From assembly GCA_028822935.1 (NCBI GenBank), contig JAPKCM010000002.1, forward strand, positions 1 through 64,000: 64,000 nucleotides of DNA. The letters are read 5' to 3'. Both the position numbers and the translations under genes were made by a program. Position 1 is the first letter of the stretch. The number at the start of each line of letters is the position of its first letter. Origin of the DNA: Akkermansiaceae bacterium. Lineage in GTDB: Bacteria; Verrucomicrobiota; Verrucomicrobiia; Verrucomicrobiales; Akkermansiaceae. Below, in pieces: positions 60,967 to 64,000 of this stretch. The notes beneath the pieces are model-generated. The model saw nothing but the letters and a program-made list of their open reading frames with translations. It was not told the DNA's origin and ran no database searches.

Positions 60967-61148
60967 TCCAGCGGATTGCCGATGGCGCAGTGATTGGGAG
61001 TAGGAGTTTCGTGAACGAAGTCTTCCAGGGGAGCAGAGACTACTTTGGTAAACGGCGCCAGACCGGAGCAGGAAAACCGCGAGGCTCACTAGGACGCTTA
61101 GCGGGAGAAATCTGGAGCGCCCGGGATCTGAGAGAGGGGATTCACTAG
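60957..61148 (+). pseudogene. REP-associated Y1 transposase C-terminal relic
   Basis: The frame reads 'WSLIQRIADGAVIGSRSFVN' and then 'SRDYFGKRRQTGAGKPRG' and 'EIWSARDLREGIH' to a TAG. This order (D-G-x-v-I-G-S-x-x-F-V, then K-R-x-x-G-A, then a final S-x-R-D-L-R) is that of the C-terminus of Y1/IS200-like REP-associated transposases. The catalytic HUH and Tyr part is absent. It abuts the hicA relic. Confidence 0.55.
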
Positions 61149-61603
61149 CTCGCCGCCTGCCCGAGACCATTGATGAATTTCCGGAGCACCTGCTCGGGGC
61201 ATTTGGCGTAATTGCGATGCCCTTCTTTGCGGAAGAACGATCCGAGTTCGGCTTTCGTGACGACAAATTCCGCTTCCTTGAAGACGGCCATCATGCCCTC
61301 GTCGCGCAGGGCGAGGGCGATCCGGAGCTTTTTTAAAACTTCGTTGTTGGAGATGAATTCCAGAGGTTCCGGAATGGAGCCGTCGGGGCGGGCTCCCCGT
61401 TTTTCAATGATGAGTCCGTCTAGAAATTGGCAAAGTCCGGCATCTGAAAGCGCTAGGAAATCATGGTGGTCCTCGCGCTTGAGCCAGCGTCCCACTTGGA
61501 CAAGGTCCACTTTCTCTTCGACGTGCGCGATGGTCTTAGCCATCTGAATATCGTTGAAGTTAAACGCGTAACGGAGGCGGCGCAGGATGTCGTTATTATT
61601 CAT
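61145..61603 (-). CDS. DUF1456 family protein
   Basis: 152 residues. Two repeats of the DUF1456 (YehS-like) pattern are present: 'NNNDILRRLRYAFNFND' and 'SNNEVLKKLRIALALRD', each followed by 'VGRWLKREDH' or 'LGSFFRKEGH'. The second half ends 'CPEQVLRKFINGLGQ'. Small helical cytoplasmic protein; the family has no proven function. It is a single gene, divergent from the thioredoxin-like gene. Confidence 0.88.
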   Translation of the reverse strand: MNNNDILRRLRYAFNFNDIQMAKTIAHVEEKVDLVQVGRWLKREDHHDFLALSDAGLCQFLDGLIIEKRGARPDGSIPEPLEFISNNEVLKKLRIALALRDEGMMAVFKEAEFVVTKAELGSFFRKEGHRNYAKCPEQVLRKFINGLGQAAS

Positions 61604-61765
61604 GAATTTGGAGACTCTGGGAGTAGCTTTAGATCAATGTGCGCCGGATTCAAGGATGCATCCTCCATCCTGTATTTTCTCATGACGGAGCACATTATGA
61701 CAGAGGATCCGTCTTTCTATTGCCAAGCTTCCAAGATGATTCATTCGATGTAGGGTGGAAAAAGA

Positions 61766-63034
61766 ATGAGATTTTTATTCGCTTTTTTATTAGTCCTTCG
61801 GTTGCCCGCGGCTCCGATTCCCGACTTGGCCGTTGGCAGTCCTTTCCCCAATTTTTCTTTGGAAAATGTTTCCGGCGGTCAGATAAAGCCGGTTCGTTCC
61901 TATCTTAAGAAGAAGACGGTTCTTCATATTTTCGCTTCTTGGTGAGCGGGGTGTCGGAAGCACGTGCCAGGGTGGCATGCAAAGACGGCAGAGTTGGTGA
62001 AGAAAGGGAAACTTCAAAATCTAGGGATTGTTCAGGAGCAACATCCAGATCGGGCTCGCTTGTTCATGCAGTGGCAGAAGATGGATTGGCCCGTTTTAGC
62101 GGATCCATTTAATTTGCTAGAGGTAAAGGTCGTGCCGATCACCATGCTGGTGGATGGATCAGGGATCATTCGGTATAAGAATCCGTCAAAGAAGGATTTA
62201 GAGGAATTCATGGCGGCGCTCTATCCGCGGACGACGCTTCAAGAAGTGGACTATTCGTTCGATGGTCGTTTGGAAGCCCGGGAGAAGGAGTTGGAGAAAA
62301 GCCCAAAGAGTCCGACGGCCCATTTTCGCTTGGGGGTGGCCTTGCGGCAAAGGTTTGATTCGCAGGAAAGAAAGGCGGGTGATTTTGGGAAGGCCATTTC
62401 TGCGTGGCAAAAGGCGCTCGAATTTCGGTCGGATCAATATATTTGGAGAAGACGAATACAGCAATATGGACCTCGTCTCGATAAGCCTTATTCGTTCTAT
62501 GACTGGGTCAACAAAGCCCGCGTAGAGCTGAAGGCTCGCAATGAAGTGCCGCATCCTTTGAAGGCCAAGCCGAAAGGGTCGGAGTTCGCCTATCCAGGAA
62601 AAAGGAATGGGGCGTTGGTGATTCCGTCGAAACATCCCGACCCCGAGGGGAAGGTTCCATCGGATCACCAGAAGTTGGTCTCGGTATCGACGGTGATTGT
62701 TCCGTCGACAAAAGGGGACGGAGGGGCGGTGAGAGTGCATTTGCGATTCACGCCTTCAAAGATTAAGGCAACCCACTGGACCAATGAAGCCGGGAACGTG
62801 AGCTTTCACCTCAAACCCAATGCCGCGTTTACGCTCCATGATTTGCAGGGAGCGGGAAAGCCTCCGGAAGTTGCCGCAAGTTCTGAAGAGAGGGTGATCG
62901 AATTCGAACTACGTCCGACCAAGGGAAAGGCGCTCCCTGAAAAGATTGATGGGGCGGCCTATTACTTTGTTTGTAAGGGCGAGGCTGGTGTTTGTCAGCT
63001 TCTCAGGCATCCGGTGGCGATTTCAACTCGCTAG
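61766..63034 (+). CDS. Thioredoxin/TlpA-like protein, predicted selenoprotein (TGA = Sec60)
   Basis: 422 residues from the ATG at 61766 if TGA at 61943-61945 is read through. Signal peptide 1-16. A TlpA/AhpC-type thioredoxin fold follows: 'PFPNFSLENVSGGQ', 'TVLHIFASW-U60-AGCRKHVP', 'LGIVQEQHPDRARLFMQWQK' and the cis-Pro region 'VKVVPITMLVDGSGIIRY'. The TGA replaces the first Cys of CxxC (U60-A-G-C63). After the domain come a TPR-like stretch ('PTAHFRLGVALRQRF') and a C-terminal beta domain. The frame is intact for 363 codons after the TGA, which argues against decay. An alternative is a late start (GTG 61964) without the active site, which would make little sense. Confidence 0.8.
61943..61979 (+). 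promoter_or_regulatory. In-frame TGA with SECIS-like hairpin
   Basis: After the TGA (61943-61945), CGTGCCA (61963-61969) pairs with TGGCATG (61973-61979) around the loop GGG: seven pairs, one of them G-U. The apical loop starts 24 bases after the TGA and begins with G, which agrees with published bacterial SECIS rules (distance about 16-37 bases, G among the first loop bases). It would recruit SelB to insert selenocysteine. Confidence 0.65.
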
Positions 63035-63237
63035 GCCTCATGACTGAGGGATAAAATAGAAAATAAGCAGGGCATAAAGAATGCTAAAGCTCTCCTGTTC
63101 CACTCAGCGAGAATGATCGCGAGGGCAAGTAATCCGGGCCCGTTGAGAGCAGAATTCGATGTCTTGCTTCTTGACGTCTCTGGAGTGTTCCCCCCAGCAT
63201 CGTCCCCTCTCATCAACTAGAACTTACCCTCATCAAA

Positions 63238-63948
63238 ATGATTGATGCCTCTAAGAACCGAGCGTTTCTCCCTTTCCTTTTTGCGGCCTGTGCCGGAAGC
63301 CTGTTTTGTAGTTCGTGCTCGAGTGCTCCTGTTTCAGGGGACTCCTCCATGCGTGCCTACGAAGCCTATAATCTGCCTGCCACCCTTCCTACTAATCCGT
63401 CGAATGTGCGCGTGAAAGTTTCGACCACGAACCGCATGACCTATGTTATGGAGGGCAACAAGCCGCTCCTTGTGATGCCGGTGACCGTCGGGAAAAGCTC
63501 GTCCCCGACTCCTGCCGGAAGCTTCCGGATCCAATCCAAGAATCACTACTACCGGGCCAACACGCATGGTTATGCAGTCAAAGGCAACACGGTCCGTGGA
63601 GTCTACCTAAAGAACAAGCCACCGGGTTGGGGTTTTAAGGGGACCCCGATGCCCTACTGGTGTGAGTTTAAGTCCGCTTATGGCTTCCATACCGGCTGGA
63701 TGAGGTCGTATCCTTCCTCGAGTGGCTGCCTGCGCATGCATAAGAATGTCGCGCCCAAGTTCTACCGCCTCGTGAGTGTCGGGACCCCGGTGTCGATCTC
63801 ATCGACTCAACCCGAGGATGCTACGATCGGACAGAACGTCCCTCGTCCTCCGGATTCCACGTCTTTTCCTGGTAACCCGGATGGCATGATGGCTCTTACG
63901 GACGAATTCTTCACCCAGCACAAGACGCCGACCTATTCGAGGCAGTAG
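63238..63948 (+). CDS. L,D-transpeptidase (YkuD) lipoprotein
   Basis: 236 residues. Lipoprotein-like leader ('LFAACAGSLFCSSCS'). The YkuD fold shows 'RVKVSTTNRMTYVMEGNKPL', 'MPVTVGKSSSPTPAGSFRI', then the catalytic motif with H151 ('YGFHTGWM') and C164 in 'SSSGCLRMHKNVAPKFY'. Such enzymes cross-link peptidoglycan (3-3 links) or attach proteins to it in the periplasm. A Pro-rich tail follows. It is the last gene in the window; nothing recognisable lies in 63035-63237. Confidence 0.9.
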   Translation: MIDASKNRAFLPFLFAACAGSLFCSSCSSAPVSGDSSMRAYEAYNLPATLPTNPSNVRVKVSTTNRMTYVMEGNKPLLVMPVTVGKSSSPTPAGSFRIQSKNHYYRANTHGYAVKGNTVRGVYLKNKPPGWGFKGTPMPYWCEFKSAYGFHTGWMRSYPSSSGCLRMHKNVAPKFYRLVSVGTPVSISSTQPEDATIGQNVPRPPDSTSFPGNPDGMMALTDEFFTQHKTPTYSRQ

Positions 63949-64000
63949 GGAAAGAAGAGCTGAGTGATTGAATCGTGTGGTGAGGGCGTCATCAATGTGC

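Noticed and set aside
63031-63216. Minus-strand frame of 61 codons with a hydrophobic segment
   Set aside because: No ribosome site or family; overlaps the promoter area of the L,D-transpeptidase gene.

Overview
The window looks like chromosome of a marine-type member of the Verrucomicrobia (PVC superphylum). It carries a membrane-bound-dehydrogenase/cytochrome c fusion of the planctomycete-verrucomicrobial kind, several type I sulfatases, DUF1080-like, DUF3160 and GH81 secreted proteins, many Tat or Sec signal peptides, a PEP-CTERM tail, lpxA and outer-membrane porins (Gram-negative envelope), and a Chlamydia-like class Ic ribonucleotide reductase. No rRNA, tRNA, CRISPR array or phage was seen. 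The window starts inside a sulfatase gene.

Layout. 1-12.5 kb: sulfatase tail, a DUF1080-like gene and a decayed amidohydrolase, then an inserted-looking block with a PVC dehydrogenase/cytochrome c, a histidine kinase with two discoidin-like ectodomains, a NarL-type response regulator, a tandem glycoside-hydrolase-like protein and a sulfatase. The block ends with a second relic of the same sulfatase tail and an intact amidohydrolase. Three near-identical palindromes (TGACAAG-TC--GTCATTG) lie only upstream of the three transcription units of the block. I infer a compact polysaccharide-sensing and degradation regulon controlled by the encoded two-component system. 12.5-24.6 kb: two amidohydrolases, a cyanophycinase-like peptidase, DUF3160, an unknown Tat protein, a GH81 beta-glucanase and a Tat isomerase/epimerase. 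25.0-27.8 kb: the housekeeping rpmH-rnpA-yidD-yidC cluster. 28.3-33.9 kb: two paralogous porins, lpxA with a DUF2452 gene, and a solute:sodium symporter with its DUF3311 partner. 34-45 kb: a VKOR-DsbA fusion, a phosphoesterase, a sulfatase, relics of an IS and of a PEP-CTERM gene, argF-gtrA, a VWA protein and an LtaS-like membrane enzyme. 45-55.6 kb: a CBM9-like protein, a transglutaminase/hydrolase fusion, a broken LamG gene containing a micro-inversion, rhlE, HAD, a reduced GH78, a frameshifted NlpC/P60 lipoprotein, a DMT-type protein and cvfB. 56-64 kb: nrdB-nrdA, relics of hicA and of a Y1 transposase, DUF1456, a thioredoxin-like protein whose first active-site cysteine codon is TGA, and an L,D-transpeptidase.

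Strongest candidates for new biology: (1) the TGA codon in the UxxC position of the thioredoxin-like gene at 61766-63034, followed at the right distance by a SECIS-like hairpin, indicating a selenoprotein; (2) the three-operator two-component regulon at 1.6-12 kb; (3) the tyrosine-less class Ic NrdB with leucine at the radical position; (4) a 54-bp inversion between hexamer inverted repeats in the LamG pseudogene. All function calls rest on reading the sequence and on family knowledge; no database search was run.
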